Origin: an uncultured Lachnospiraceae bacterium
GTDB lineage: Bacteria > Bacillota > Clostridia > Lachnospirales > Lachnospiraceae
Assembly (NCBI GenBank): GCA_946537305.1
Contig: CAMNFR010000001.1
Location: 1 to 64,000, forward strand
Reading direction: 5' to 3'
Length of the DNA stretch: 64,000 nucleotides
A model generated the notes under the pieces. That model saw nothing but the letters and a program-made list of their open reading frames with translations, was not told the DNA's origin and made no database searches. This document shows, one piece after another, positions 53,366 to 62,939 of this stretch. Made by a program: the position numbers and the translations under genes. Position 1 is the first letter of the stretch; every line of letters starts with the position of its first letter.

Positions 53366-54781
53366 TTAGTTCTCCGGCTTATCTACCGACAGATACTGCT
53401 TGTAAATATAACCGGTGTTTCCACTCTGTAATACGACCTTGCACCAATTCTCGCTGTCCCCGATCACGTGCACCCACACGCCGGGATCGACCAGAACAAA
53501 GTCCTCGGTATCCTCATCCAGGCTGGGCACCTTGCGGCACTTTACCTGTGTGGTGGTGTAGCGAATATCATCCACCTCTTCAAAGGTGATATCGCTTCCC
53601 GTGGGCTGGGCGGCTTCCTCTGTATTCTCTGCGCTTTCTGCACCTTCTGCCGTTCCTCCGGCCAGTGCCTCCACATACGCCTTCAGATTCGCATCTGCCG
53701 CCAGGGCATCCTGATATTTCTGGTTGATCATCGCGGAAAGTTCCTGTACCTGATCAGAGGAAGAAATGCCGGTCATAAAGGTGCTGACAGCATCGTCAAA
53801 GTTCTCGTAGGGCAGCAGCCGCAGCGCGCCGTTTTCATCCGTGCGCACATAGGCGGGCACCATGCCCGGCGCGGGCGTGTCGATATCCTTGAACTTCATG
53901 CCGTAGGTCACATAGACCGCCGTCTCACCTTCCTTTTCTCCGTCCATCACATACGTGGTGACATCCTGATAGGACTCAATGGCCTCGCTCTGGCTCTGAA
54001 TAGCCGCCTCGTCGATGGTCACGGAAGGATCCAGGATATTGGCCAGTTGTGCCGTATCACCGGCGATGACCGCATTATAATAACTCTGTACCAACGCAGC
54101 CACTTCCGGATTGGTATCCTTTTCCCAGCTGATAGCAGGCTCTGCGGGCTCAGTCTCGGCCGGCGCCGTGGTCTCCGGTGCTTCCGTCTCCGCGGGAGCT
54201 TCGGTCTCGGCCGGCTGTGTCTGCGTCTCCTCCGCTGCGCCTCCGATGGTGGGAAGATTGAGGATTCCCTTCTTCACGGCAAAATAACCTGCTGCAGCCA
54301 GCGCTGCCAGAATGATCAGGACCATCAGTGTGGTCAGGATCTTTTTGCGGCGGCGGGCTCTCTGTCTGCGGGCCCTGCGGGCTTCACGGCTGTTTTCTCC
54401 GTCGCCCAGGGTATTGGACATCATGCGGTCTTTTTTGGTCCCGCCGGTGTATACGCCCCGGTCGGAGGTATCCCGCTGATACTTGCCGGAGTAAATATCC
54501 TCCGTGGACTCACCCTCTGCCAGGGGATCATCTACTACGCCGTCCAGCTTTTTGACCGGGCGGTCTTCTTCCGCAGCCGGTTCCTCATCTTCGCCTGCCA
54601 GGATCTCTTCCATATCTTCTACAAGAGATTTGGTAAGCTCCTGTTGTGCCAGTTCCTCTGCGTCGGCCGCTTCGGGAACTTCCTCTGTCATATCCGGAGT
54701 GGGAGTATCCGCGGCGGCATCGGTATCCGGAGCAATCTCATCCAGATCCTGTACCAGATCTTTTTCAAAATCCTTATCCAT
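53366..54781 (-). CDS. Single-pass membrane protein with C-terminal SH3-like domain
   Basis: Protein of 471 residues. The start at 54781 ([19 protein letters not shown]) has GGAGG upstream. The N-terminal 170 residues are strongly acidic and cytoplasmic, ending in a basic cluster ([16 protein letters not shown]). One helix follows ([22 protein letters not shown]). Outside lie a Glu/Thr/Pro-Ala linker ([21 protein letters not shown]), a domain of about 160 residues resembling NTF2-like or DUF folds ([29 protein letters not shown]), and an SH3b domain ([52 protein letters not shown]). SH3b domains often bind peptidoglycan. The role is unknown; it could be a wall-associated sensor. Confidence 0.82.
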   Translation of the reverse strand: MDKDFEKDLVQDLDEIAPDTDAAADTPTPDMTEEVPEAADAEELAQQELTKSLVEDMEEILAGEDEEPAAEEDRPVKKLDGVVDDPLAEGESTEDIYSGKYQRDTSDRGVYTGGTKKDRMMSNTLGDGENSREARRARRQRARRRKKILTTLMVLIILAALAAAGYFAVKKGILNLPTIGGAAEETQTQPAETEAPAETEAPETTAPAETEPAEPAISWEKDTNPEVAALVQSYYNAVIAGDTAQLANILDPSVTIDEAAIQSQSEAIESYQDVTTYVMDGEKEGETAVYVTYGMKFKDIDTPAPGMVPAYVRTDENGALRLLPYENFDDAVSTFMTGISSSDQVQELSAMINQKYQDALAADANLKAYVEALAGGTAEGAESAENTEEAAQPTGSDITFEEVDDIRYTTTQVKCRKVPSLDEDTEDFVLVDPGVWVHVIGDSENWCKVVLQSGNTGYIYKQYLSVDKPEN

Positions 54782-54862
54782 GATAGCCTCCTTGTCTTTT
54801 TTGCCTCCTGCGCAGATTTTTGATATCTGTACATCAGCATAAAATATTCCCAAACAGAATTT

Positions 54863-54892
54863 ATTATAACAAAGTATCTCTTTTATTGTCAA
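54863..54892 (-). promoter_or_regulatory. Promoter of the SH3-domain gene
   Basis: TTGACA (54892-54887), 18 bases, TATAAT (54868-54863): perfect -35 and -10 hexamers, about 80 bases before the start. Confidence 0.8.
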
Positions 54893-54946
54893 CAAGGATT
54901 CTATGAGGATTCCGTGAACGTTCGCGGCCATGCTTCCCGTCAGCCG

Positions 54947-55621
54947 CTAAAACTGCACTTCGTAAAGACGATCCTCCGGAATGCTATAGGCCAGAAGCCG
55001 ATCGGAAAGGATCTGATCGGGCGGCACCTCCACACGGTTTACCTCCCGCAGAAGAGCCGCCAGTTCCTCCGGCTGAGCGTACATGTCTCCCGGCACCAGC
55101 AGCACCTCATGCAGACTGGAGGGGACCACATAGAACAACGAAAGCGGGCTTTCCTTCAGGATATCCCGCAGCAGCCCCTGTACAGCAATCACGGAGGCGC
55201 CTAGGAACTGCTTCTCGTTCGTAAGCACCAGAATAGGAAGATCCGGCATAATATCATCTACGGGGACCGGGCTCATCTGCCTGATCATTTCCGTTAAGCG
55301 GATGCACAACGGCCGGCTGTTCTTGCTCAGATTCTCCGCCGCCGCCTGAAATACCTGCTGCGGTGTTTTTCCCCAGGCCTTTAGCATCTTTTCCTCAATT
55401 CGCACCACCCCTACGGCTCCGTAATCCGTCCGGGGGACCAGAACACACCGCTGCACCAGGCTCGTGCCGGGCAGCGGGACCTGCAGGCCTTTGCAGTCGC
55501 CGCCTTCTATACGTTCCGGTTCCTGCAGCATGATCTGCAGACACGCTTTCATTTCCTCCCAATCCTGCCACGCAACTTCTGCCGCATACTTTTCTGCAAG
55601 GTTTCTTTTTTCTTCTCTCAT
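54947..55621 (-). CDS. DUF5688-family protein
   Basis: Protein of 224 residues with GAGGAAA before the ATG. Recognisable family features are VVRIEEKMLKAWGKTPQQVFQAAAENL and, near the end, LFYVVPSSLHEVLLVPGDMYAQPEELAALLREVNRVEVPPDQILSDRLLAYSIPEDRLYEV. No signal peptide, no membrane helix and no catalytic motif is seen. The family is widespread in Lachnospiraceae, often in several copies, and its role is unknown. Confidence 0.85.
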   Translation of the reverse strand: MREEKRNLAEKYAAEVAWQDWEEMKACLQIMLQEPERIEGGDCKGLQVPLPGTSLVQRCVLVPRTDYGAVGVVRIEEKMLKAWGKTPQQVFQAAAENLSKNSRPLCIRLTEMIRQMSPVPVDDIMPDLPILVLTNEKQFLGASVIAVQGLLRDILKESPLSLFYVVPSSLHEVLLVPGDMYAQPEELAALLREVNRVEVPPDQILSDRLLAYSIPEDRLYEVQF

Positions 55622-55794
55622 CTTTTTCCTCTGTCAGTGCGGACAGGGGAAGTCCCGGCGATGGTGCAGGATTTCCTGCTGTCCTCCGCTGTTCCACTGC
55701 GGACTCCGCCTGCAGTCCGGCCCACCGCCGCAGATGGAGACGTCGTTGGGTCCTCAGAACCTCGTATTTTGTAGAATTCCAGAAGAAGAAAAAA

Positions 55795-55866
55795 TGCGTC
55801 TGAGAGGAATCGAACCTCCGCACGCGGCTCCGGAGGCCACTGCTCTATCCACTGAGCTACAGACGC
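55795..55866 (-). tRNA. tRNA-Arg (anticodon CCG)
   Basis: 72 bases. Acceptor GCGTCTG/CAGACGC with A73, D-arm GCTCAGTGGATAGAGC, anticodon stem GTGGC/GCCGC around CTCCGGA (anticodon CCG) and T-arm GGAGGTTCGATTCCTC... are all visible. CCA is not encoded. Confidence 0.94.
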
Positions 55867-55875
55867 ATCGGTATT

Positions 55876-55903
55876 ACTATACCACACCCGAAAAATATTT
55901 CAA
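55876..55903 (-). promoter_or_regulatory. Promoter of tRNA-Arg(CCG)
   Basis: TTGAAA (55903-55898), 16 bases, TATAGT (55881-55876), ten bases before the tRNA and just beyond the ilvA stop. Confidence 0.55.
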
Positions 55904-55925
55904 GTGCAATTTTGTTTTTTTACTT

Positions 55926-57167
55926 TTACCAATTCGACATGGTGCTGCCCTTGCGATCCACCAGACGCGGCCGGAATCCGCCCTCTTCCAGCACCTGCAG
56001 GATCTGCATTTTGTGCTCTGTCCCAAAGGCTTCCAGCGTGATCCGCAGCTCCACCAGGTCATTGCGGTTGATGCTGAAGAACTGGTTGTGCTCCAGACTG
56101 ATGACATTCGCCTTCTGCTCTGCGATCAGACCGGCCACCTTCACCAGCTGTCCGGGCTTATCCGGCAGCAGTACGGATACCGTAAAGACACGGTCCCTGG
56201 CCATCAGGCCGTGCTGTACAACAGAAGCCATCGTAATGACATCCATATTACCTCCGCTGATCACGGACACGACCTTTTTGCCCTTGGCCTCCAGGTGCTT
56301 TAAGGCCGCGATGGTCAGAAGACCGGAGTTTTCGGCGACCAGCTTGTGGTTTTCCATGAGATCCAGGAAGGCAACGATCAGCTCTTCATCCGGGATGGTG
56401 ATGATCTCGTCAACATTCTGCTGCACATACGGGAAGATCTTCTCGCCGGGCGTCTTGACCGCGGTGCCGTCAGCGATGGTCTTTGCGGACGGAAGGGTCA
56501 CCACATGGCCCTCCTCCAGGGATGTCTTCATACAAGCTGCCGCCTCGGGTTCCACGCCGATCACCTTGATCCGGGGATTGAGCATCTTTGTAAGTGTGGA
56601 AATGCCTGTCAAAAGTCCGCCGCCGCCCACCGGCACAAGAATACAGTCGACGGTCGGGAGCTCTTTAAAGATCTCCATAGCGATCGTGCCCTGCCCGGTC
56701 GCAACATCCAGATCATCAAAGGGATGAATAAAGGTATATCCGTTCTCTTCTGCCAGCTTGTAGGCATAGGCGCAGGCATCGTCATAGACATCACCATAGA
56801 GCACGACCTCTGCGCCGTAGCTCTTGGTGCGGTTGACCTTCATCAGCGGCGTTGCCGTGGGCATCACGATGGTCGCCTTCACGCCGTAGGCCTTCGCCGC
56901 ATAGGCGACGCCCTGGGCATGGTTTCCCGCGGAGGCTGTGATCAGGCCCTTGGCCCGCTCCTCCGGGGACAGTGTGCTGATCTTATAGTATGCACCGCGG
57001 ATCTTATACGCACCGGTCTTCTGCATATTTTCCGGCTTCAGGTATACTTTATTACCGGTCAGATGACTGAAATACTCGCTGTACTGCAGCTTGGTCTCCA
57101 GCGTGACCTTCTTAACGATCTCCGCAGCCTCCTCGAACTTCTCCATGGTCATCTTATCTGTACTCAT
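55926..57167 (-). CDS. ilvA: Threonine dehydratase (threonine ammonia-lyase)
   Basis: PLP enzyme making 2-oxobutyrate from threonine, the entry to isoleucine synthesis. The PLP lysine is in NMQKTGAYKIRGAYYKISTL, the phosphate-binding Gly loop in CILVPVGGGGLLTGIST, and SAGNHAQGVAYAAKAYG is the conserved segment. A single ACT domain at the C-terminus (FTVSVLLPDKPGQLVKVAGLIAEQKANVISLEH) suggests allosteric control. The 413-residue length fits the short single-ACT class found in Clostridia; such enzymes may be biosynthetic or catabolic. Confidence 0.94.
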   Translation of the reverse strand: MSTDKMTMEKFEEAAEIVKKVTLETKLQYSEYFSHLTGNKVYLKPENMQKTGAYKIRGAYYKISTLSPEERAKGLITASAGNHAQGVAYAAKAYGVKATIVMPTATPLMKVNRTKSYGAEVVLYGDVYDDACAYAYKLAEENGYTFIHPFDDLDVATGQGTIAMEIFKELPTVDCILVPVGGGGLLTGISTLTKMLNPRIKVIGVEPEAAACMKTSLEEGHVVTLPSAKTIADGTAVKTPGEKIFPYVQQNVDEIITIPDEELIVAFLDLMENHKLVAENSGLLTIAALKHLEAKGKKVVSVISGGNMDVITMASVVQHGLMARDRVFTVSVLLPDKPGQLVKVAGLIAEQKANVISLEHNQFFSINRNDLVELRITLEAFGTEHKMQILQVLEEGGFRPRLVDRKGSTMSNW

Positions 57168-57203
57168 TTTATCTTCCCTTCTGTTGTCGGCAGCAGCCGT
57201 TCA

Positions 57204-57221
57204 TTTTGGTCCTTGCGTCAT
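57204..57221 (-). repeat. Short dispersed motif after ftsY
   Basis: ATGACGCAAGGACCAAAA on the minus strand immediately follows the ftsY stop. It differs at two positions from the motif after cdsA (31698-31715). Confidence 0.45.
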
Positions 57222-58148
57222 TTATTCGCTGAAGATCGCATTCACATAGGATTCGGCGTCAAATTTCTGCAGATCATCGATATGCTCTCCCACGCCAATA
57301 TATTTAACAGGAAGCCCCAGTTCCGCCTGAATGGCCACAGCAATGCCGCCCTTGGCGGTGCCGTCCATTTTGGTCAGGATAATGCCCGCCACGTCCGCGA
57401 CCTGCATGAATTCCCGGGCCTGTGCCAGGGCGTTCTGCCCGGTGGTGCCGTCCAGTACGATCAGCGTCTCCTTATAGGCCTCCGGATATTCCCGGTCGAT
57501 GATGCGGTTGATCTTCTGCAGCTCGTTCATCAGGTTCTTCTTATTGTGCAGACGCCCTGCCGTGTCGCAGATCAGAAGATCCGCGCGTCTGGCTTTGGCG
57601 GCAGCCACCGCGTCAAAAACAACAGCACCGGGGTCCGCCCCCTCGTTCTGCGCAATAATTTCCACACCGGCACGGTGCGCCCATTCTGTCAGCTGCTCAA
57701 TAGCGCCGGCACGGAAGGTATCGGCTGCGGCCAGGATTACCTTTCTGCCGCGGGATTTCTCCTGCGCGGCCAGCTTGCCGATGGAAGTCGTTTTCCCAAC
57801 GCCGTTGACGCCGACCACCAGCAGCACGGAGGTCTGATTCTCATAGTCATAGGCGTTTTCGCCGACATCCATGCGCTCCCGGATGGTATTGATCAGCAGC
57901 TCGCGGCACTCCGACGGCTTATGGATGTGTCTTTCCTTCACCTGTTCCTTCAGACTTTCCAGGATCTCATCCGTGGCGTTCACCCCGATATCCGCGGTGA
58001 TCAGGATCTCTTCCAGTTCCTCATAGAAGTCATCATCGATGTATTCCAGACCGAACACCGCGGAAAAACCGTTCGCGATGTTCGCCCGGGTCTTTGACAG
58101 GCCCGCGAACAATCTGCTGAAAAACCCCTGTTTCTTTTCTTCGCTCAT
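57222..58148 (-). CDS. ftsY: Signal recognition particle receptor FtsY
   Basis: GTPase that receives the SRP-ribosome complex at the membrane. The NG domain is complete: [20 protein letters not shown] (G1), [20 protein letters not shown] (G3), [11 protein letters not shown] (G4) and the closing [22 protein letters not shown]. The acidic A domain is minimal ([24 protein letters not shown]), as in many Gram-positives. The 308-residue length is normal for this form. It follows metA by 12 bases and precedes ilvA. Confidence 0.97.
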   Translation of the reverse strand: MSEEKKQGFFSRLFAGLSKTRANIANGFSAVFGLEYIDDDFYEELEEILITADIGVNATDEILESLKEQVKERHIHKPSECRELLINTIRERMDVGENAYDYENQTSVLLVVGVNGVGKTTSIGKLAAQEKSRGRKVILAAADTFRAGAIEQLTEWAHRAGVEIIAQNEGADPGAVVFDAVAAAKARRADLLICDTAGRLHNKKNLMNELQKINRIIDREYPEAYKETLIVLDGTTGQNALAQAREFMQVADVAGIILTKMDGTAKGGIAVAIQAELGLPVKYIGVGEHIDDLQKFDAESYVNAIFSE

Positions 58149-58160
58149 TTTTTATTCTCC

Positions 58161-59162
58161 TCAGGCCTCGGCTGTCTGTTCTTTTCCCGAGGCTTGTTCC
58201 TCTGCCTGCTTCCGCTTTGACCATTCCTCGCGCCGGCGGTTGTTGGCCGGAGTCCCCGCCAGATCGTACGGCGTCTCCTGATATACGTAGTAATTCAGCC
58301 AATTCGTATACAGCGTATTCGCGTGCAGGCGCCAGGTCAGCTTCGGCGTCTGAGACGGGTCATTATCCGGATAGTAGTTTTCCGGGATCATAGGATTGAT
58401 TCCGGCCTTCAGATCACGGTGGTACTCTTTATCCAGCGTCATCCGGTCATATTCCGGGTGCCCCGTAATAAAGATCCGGCTGCCGGAGCGGTTCTGCACC
58501 AGATAGGCGCCGGCCTCGTAGGATTTCGCCAGAACGATCAGGCTCGGATGATCCTGGATCTTTTCCAGCGGTACCGTCGTGTTCCGGGAGTGCGGCACCT
58601 TGAAGAAATCGTCAAAACCTCTGGTCAGGGGATAATCCCGCGTCAGCAAATGGTGCTTGTAGACCCCGGAGATCTTGCGCGGCAGCAGTTCTTTATCGAT
58701 TCCGTAATGATAATAAAGGCCCGCCTGCGCGCCCCAGCAAATATGAATGGTCGAAGTAACCGAATACCGGCTCCATTCCATGATCTTTACCAGCTCCGGC
58801 CAGTAATCCACCTCTTCAAAAGACATCACCTCCAGCGGCGCCCCGGTAATGATCATACCGTCGAAGAACCGATCCTTCACGTCGTCAAAGGTCACATAAA
58901 AGCGATTCAGGTGCGCAGACGAGGTGTTCTTGGATGTATGGGTGGACATGTGCATCAGCGTCAGTTCCACCTGCAGAGGCGTATTCGACATGGCACGCAT
59001 CAGCTGAACCTCCGTGTCCTCCTTGATCGGCATCAGGTTCAGCACCAGGATCTCCAGCGGACGGATCTGCTGGGACAGGGCGCGGTCTTCATCCATAACA
59101 AAGATCTTTTCACGTTCCAGGATCGAGCGTGCGGGAAGATCATTCTGAATTTTGATAGGCAT
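58161..59162 (-). CDS. metA: Homoserine O-acetyltransferase of the MetA family
   Basis: Activates homoserine for methionine synthesis. The catalytic Cys142 is in IHICWGAQAGLYYHYG, and the conserved His in FITGHPEYD. Residue 111 is Glu (TGAPLEVMSFEEVDYW), the position where Gly favours succinyl-CoA and Glu favours acetyl-CoA in studied MetA enzymes, so acetylation is predicted. This suits MetY at 48188, which uses O-acetylhomoserine. The C-terminal extension (RRREEWSKRKQAEEQASGKEQTAEA) makes it slightly longer than the usual 300-310 residues. Confidence 0.94.
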   Translation of the reverse strand: MPIKIQNDLPARSILEREKIFVMDEDRALSQQIRPLEILVLNLMPIKEDTEVQLMRAMSNTPLQVELTLMHMSTHTSKNTSSAHLNRFYVTFDDVKDRFFDGMIITGAPLEVMSFEEVDYWPELVKIMEWSRYSVTSTIHICWGAQAGLYYHYGIDKELLPRKISGVYKHHLLTRDYPLTRGFDDFFKVPHSRNTTVPLEKIQDHPSLIVLAKSYEAGAYLVQNRSGSRIFITGHPEYDRMTLDKEYHRDLKAGINPMIPENYYPDNDPSQTPKLTWRLHANTLYTNWLNYYVYQETPYDLAGTPANNRRREEWSKRKQAEEQASGKEQTAEA

Positions 59163-59236
59163 GTCTATTTCCTCCTCGGTTCGGTACGGCTCATGTATGT
59201 TCGGCGTCTTTTTTTGCGCCGCGCATACACCTGATA

Positions 59237-59265
59237 ACTATAGCACTTTTATGGTAATTTGTAAA
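59237..59265 (-). promoter_or_regulatory. Promoter of metA-ftsY-ilvA
   Basis: TTTACA (59265-59260), 17 bases, TATAGT (59242-59237), about 80 bases before metA. No S-box or T-box is visible in the leader. Confidence 0.55.
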
Positions 59266-59273
59266 TTCAAGAA

Positions 59274-61406
59274 TCACGCTCGTTTTTTGCGATTTCCCGT
59301 CCCTGTACTGCTCGAATAGAATCCCCGGATCTCCTCATAAGACCGGCGGATCCGTTCACTTTCGCTGCGCGCGAGGACCGCCTGCGTACGGCGTTCAATA
59401 TAGCCCCGCAGCTTCTCCATGTACTCAGGCTCCGTGATCTGTCCCTCCGCCACCTGCGTCAGCCCTTTTTCCCAGCTGGCCGTCAGCTCCGGGTTCAGGA
59501 GGGAGCGAATGGAGCAGTCTACGGTGTCGAATACCAGCTCGCCCGTCAGGGTGGGCGTGATCACCTGCGTCTTTTTGGCCAGGGACAGATATTGGATCGT
59601 CACCAGCTTTTTCAGGATTTCGGCCCGCGTGGCAGAGGTGCCGATCCCACTCCCCTTGATCTGGGCACGCAGTTCTTCATCTTCGATCAGCTGTCCGGCA
59701 TTTTCCATGGCAAGAATCATAGATCCCGAGGTGTAGCGCTTGGGAGGAGATATCTCGCCCTCCTTGATGACGAAGCCCTGCATGGAAAGCCTGCTTCCTT
59801 TTCTGAGCGCGGAAAGGGACGCAAAAAGCGCCTCCGATCCTTCGTTTTCCGCATCATCTCCGCCCTCAGCATCGGCCTTTTTCGTCTTCCATTCGCCGGT
59901 CACCTTCATAAATCCGATATCCTTCAGCACCTTGAAATTCGAGAAAAAATGCTCCCCGTTCCGCTCGATCTCCAGCGCGATCTTCTCATAGACCGCCGGG
60001 GGATAAAAAATGCTTAAGAAACGGCGCACGATTTTCTCATAGACCTTCACATGCTGCGCGGAAAGGGAAGACAGCGCAGAAATACCCTGCCCCGTCGGAA
60101 TGATGGCGTAGTGATCCGTGATCTGTTTATCATTCGTATAACGGGAGGATCCGATCTTTTTGTAATCCCCCTTGGCGAGGATCTCTTCCGCAAGCGGGCG
60201 GACGCCGGGAATGGCCTTCAGACCCCCGATGTTCTTCCCGATTTCCTTCGCGATGGCGGAAGAAAGTACACGCGCGTCCGTTCTGGGATAGGTCACCAGC
60301 TTCTTTTCATACAGGCTCTGTACGATCTTCAGTGTTTCATCCGGCGAAATTTTCATGGTCTTTGCGCAAACATTCTGCAGCTCGGCAAGATTGAAAAGCA
60401 GCGGCGGATATTTCTTTTCCGTCTTCTTTTCCTTCTTTACCACGACTGCCTCCCATGGAGCAGGGACCGCGCGGACATCTGCCATCGCCTGCGGGACCGG
60501 ACCGGCCGGGAGGCCGGAAAGATCCCCCGCCTTCAGAAACGAGATCAGCGCCTCAGCATCCTCCCGTTTCCGGAACCCGTTCTCCTTATACAGCACCGGG
60601 TGATTTTCCAGACGGCTGCCAGGAACGGCGCGCCACTCTGCCAGGAAAAGATCCGCTGCTGCAGGCTCCGCCGCGGGGGCGCCGGCCTGTCCGCCGGGAA
60701 TCGACGTTTCCGCCAGCACCCGGTAGAAAGGGGTCTTTACAAAATTTCGGATTTCCCGCTCCCTGCGGACCACCATGCCCAACACGCAGGTCATGACCCG
60801 CCCTACGGATATCACGGTTCGGTCCTTTTTCAGGCAATTCGCGATCACATTCCCGTATTTCAAAGTCAGGAGACGGGAGAAATTGATTCCCATCAGATAA
60901 TCTTCTTTTGCCCGCAGGTATGCCGAATGCGCCAGGTTGTCATATTCGGAAAGATCCTTCGCTTCCCGGATTCCCTTTTTGATCTCCTCTTCGGTCTGGG
61001 AATCGATCCACACCCGCAGTCGCTGCTTGCCCGGGGCCCCTGCCATCTGTTCCACCAGCCGGTAGATGTATTCTCCCTCGCGCCCCGAGTCGGTGCAGAC
61101 ATAGATCCGGTCCACATCCTTCCGGTTCAGCAGCGTCTTCACGATCTGGAACTGTTTGCTGACGGAAGGGATCACTTCGTAGAGGAAGGTGTCCGGCAAA
61201 AACGGCAGGGTCTCCAGACGCCAGCGCTTCAGGGCCGGATCATAGACCTCCGGATAGCTCATCGTGATCAGATGCCCTACACACCAGGTCACCACCGACG
61301 ATTCGCTTTCCAGATAGCCGTCAGCACGGCGCATATTCTCCCCGAGGACCCTGGCGAATTCCTGCGCCACGCTCGGTTTCTCTGCGATATATAGAGATTT
61401 TGCCAT
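59274..61406 (-). CDS. topB: DNA topoisomerase III (type IA)
   Basis: Type IA topoisomerase, about 710 residues. The start at 61406 (MAKSLYIAEKPSVAQEFARVLG) has AAGGAGG upstream. The TOPRIM domain ends in IYVCTDSGREGEYIYRLV, where Gly replaces the second Asp of the common DxD pattern. The catalytic tyrosine is in KLVTYPRTDARVL, with SGSMILAMENAGQLI and GIGTSATRAEILKKL from the core later on. No C-terminal zinc fingers are present. It decatenates DNA and acts with RecQ-like helicases in other bacteria. Confidence 0.94.
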   Translation of the reverse strand: MAKSLYIAEKPSVAQEFARVLGENMRRADGYLESESSVVTWCVGHLITMSYPEVYDPALKRWRLETLPFLPDTFLYEVIPSVSKQFQIVKTLLNRKDVDRIYVCTDSGREGEYIYRLVEQMAGAPGKQRLRVWIDSQTEEEIKKGIREAKDLSEYDNLAHSAYLRAKEDYLMGINFSRLLTLKYGNVIANCLKKDRTVISVGRVMTCVLGMVVRREREIRNFVKTPFYRVLAETSIPGGQAGAPAAEPAAADLFLAEWRAVPGSRLENHPVLYKENGFRKREDAEALISFLKAGDLSGLPAGPVPQAMADVRAVPAPWEAVVVKKEKKTEKKYPPLLFNLAELQNVCAKTMKISPDETLKIVQSLYEKKLVTYPRTDARVLSSAIAKEIGKNIGGLKAIPGVRPLAEEILAKGDYKKIGSSRYTNDKQITDHYAIIPTGQGISALSSLSAQHVKVYEKIVRRFLSIFYPPAVYEKIALEIERNGEHFFSNFKVLKDIGFMKVTGEWKTKKADAEGGDDAENEGSEALFASLSALRKGSRLSMQGFVIKEGEISPPKRYTSGSMILAMENAGQLIEDEELRAQIKGSGIGTSATRAEILKKLVTIQYLSLAKKTQVITPTLTGELVFDTVDCSIRSLLNPELTASWEKGLTQVAEGQITEPEYMEKLRGYIERRTQAVLARSESERIRRSYEEIRGFYSSSTGTGNRKKRA

Positions 61407-61478
61407 CCGTTCCTCCTTTTTTCTCTGATTGATGCCTGCGTGAACCATCCGGTACCTGAGAGTACCTCGCCCCTGAAA

Positions 61479-61506
61479 CGGGATAAGCTGCCGGCAGCTT
61501 ATCCCG
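61479..61506. repeat. 28-bp perfect palindrome between asd and topB
   Basis: CGGGATAAGCTGCC|GGCAGCTTATCCCG is followed six bases later by another AGCTTATC. No T-run follows on the minus strand. It may be an operator, an mRNA processing site or a mobile-element remnant. Confidence 0.65.
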
Positions 61507-61565
61507 ACAGCTTATCAGTAATTTTCTATTTTTCTGTTTCAGTTCTTTTTGCTGCGGCGACAGGT

Positions 61566-62651
61566 TTATTTCTTAGTGATCTTACCCTGTGCGTACAGAA
61601 GCTCTGCGGAAAGAACCGCGCCGCCGGCTGCGCCGCGCAGCGTATTGTGGGAAAGTCCCACGAACTTCCAGTCATAGACGGTGTCCTCTCTCAGACGGCC
61701 GGCAAATACGGCCATACCGCCATCGACCTCGCGGTCCAGCTTCGGCTGCGGACGATCGTCCTCTTCAAAGTAATGAATGAACTGCTTCGGTGCATGAGGC
61801 AGGTTCAGTTCCTGCGGCAGGCCGCGGAAATTCGCCCATCTCTCCAGGATTTCTTCCTTCGTGGGCTTCTTCTTGAAGGACACGAATACAGACGCCGTGT
61901 GACCGTTGGATACGGGCACGCGCAGGCACTGGGAGGTGATGATCGGGCTGGTCGCCTTCACGATCTCTCCATTCTCAATATGTCCCCAGATCCTAAGCGG
62001 CTCCTGCTCGCTCTTTTCCTCTTCGCCGCCGATATACGGAATGACGTTGTCGATCATTTCGGGCCAGTCCTTAAAGGTCTTTCCGGCTCCGGAGATCGCC
62101 TGATAGGTAGATGCGACCACGACCGTAGGTTCGAATTCACGCAGCGCATGGATCATGGGCGTATAGCTCTGGATAGAGCAGTTCGGTTTTACAACAATAA
62201 ATCCGCGGGTCGTTCCCAGACGTTTCTGCTGGAAAGGAATGATGTCCAGATGCTCGGGATTCAGTTCCGGCACCACCATCGGCACATCCGGCGTCCAGCG
62301 GTGCGCGCTGTTGTTGGAGACCACCGGGGTCTCGGTCTTCGCGTAGGCTTCCTCGATCGCACGGATCTCTGCCTTGGACATATCCACGGCGCTGAACACA
62401 AAGTCCACCGTAGCTGCGACCTTCTCCACGTCTGCCACGTTCATAACAACGATTTTCTTGGCCCACTCAGGCATCGGAATATCCAGCTTCCAGCGGTCGC
62501 CGACTGCTTCTTCGTAGGTCTGGCCGGCGGAACGGGCGCTCGCTGCGAGCGTCACCACTTCGAACCACGGATGGTTGTCCAGCAATGTCAGGAAACGCTG
62601 ACCCACCATACCGGTAGCGCCAAGAATACCAACTTTTAATTTATCGCTCAT
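61566..62651 (-). CDS. asd: Aspartate-semialdehyde dehydrogenase
   Basis: Second step of the aspartate pathway, serving lysine, threonine and methionine synthesis. The NADP-binding motif is VGILGATGMVGQRFLTLL, the catalytic cysteine is in IVVKPNCSIQSYTPMIHALREF and the later substrate residues in CLRVPVSNGHTASVFVSF. The overall pattern resembles the archaeal/fungal-type enzyme found in Clostridia and differs from the E. coli type. 361 residues is normal. It is monocistronic or weakly linked to topB. Confidence 0.96.
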   Translation of the reverse strand: MSDKLKVGILGATGMVGQRFLTLLDNHPWFEVVTLAASARSAGQTYEEAVGDRWKLDIPMPEWAKKIVVMNVADVEKVAATVDFVFSAVDMSKAEIRAIEEAYAKTETPVVSNNSAHRWTPDVPMVVPELNPEHLDIIPFQQKRLGTTRGFIVVKPNCSIQSYTPMIHALREFEPTVVVASTYQAISGAGKTFKDWPEMIDNVIPYIGGEEEKSEQEPLRIWGHIENGEIVKATSPIITSQCLRVPVSNGHTASVFVSFKKKPTKEEILERWANFRGLPQELNLPHAPKQFIHYFEEDDRPQPKLDREVDGGMAVFAGRLREDTVYDWKFVGLSHNTLRGAAGGAVLSAELLYAQGKITKK

Positions 62652-62735
62652 ATCGTTCTCCTCCCCTCTCCGCAGGTCCCGGTCCGGGACACAAGGTTCC
62701 GGAGTACCTCTCCTCTAGCGGTGAGATTTCTACCC

Positions 62736-62764
62736 ATTCTACTCTACCTTTTACAGAATTTCAA
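62736..62764 (-). promoter_or_regulatory. Promoter of asd
   Basis: TTGAAA (62764-62759), 17 bases, TAGAAT (62741-62736). The leader of about 80 bases contains the palindrome GTCCCGGTCCGGGAC (near 62670-62690); it is too short for a lysine riboswitch. Confidence 0.55.
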
Positions 62765-62800
62765 GCCCCTTTCGGCCGGAAACTTTTCTTTTCCCCCTCC

Positions 62801-62829
62801 TTGACAACCCCCGCCGGATATGCTAAGAT
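62801..62829 (+). promoter_or_regulatory. Promoter of tRNA-Thr(CGT)
   Basis: TTGACA (62801-62806), 17 bases, TAAGAT (62824-62829), 30 bases before the tRNA. Confidence 0.75.
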
Positions 62830-62859
62830 ATCATAGCTGTCACAAAGGCAGTTTGAAAA

Positions 62860-62932
<73 letters not shown>

Positions 62933-62939
62933 TTTTTTG

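Noticed and set aside
59163-59273. SAM riboswitch or T-box upstream of metA
   Set aside because: The leader is only about 80 bases and lacks the GGTGG T-box core and S-box helices.
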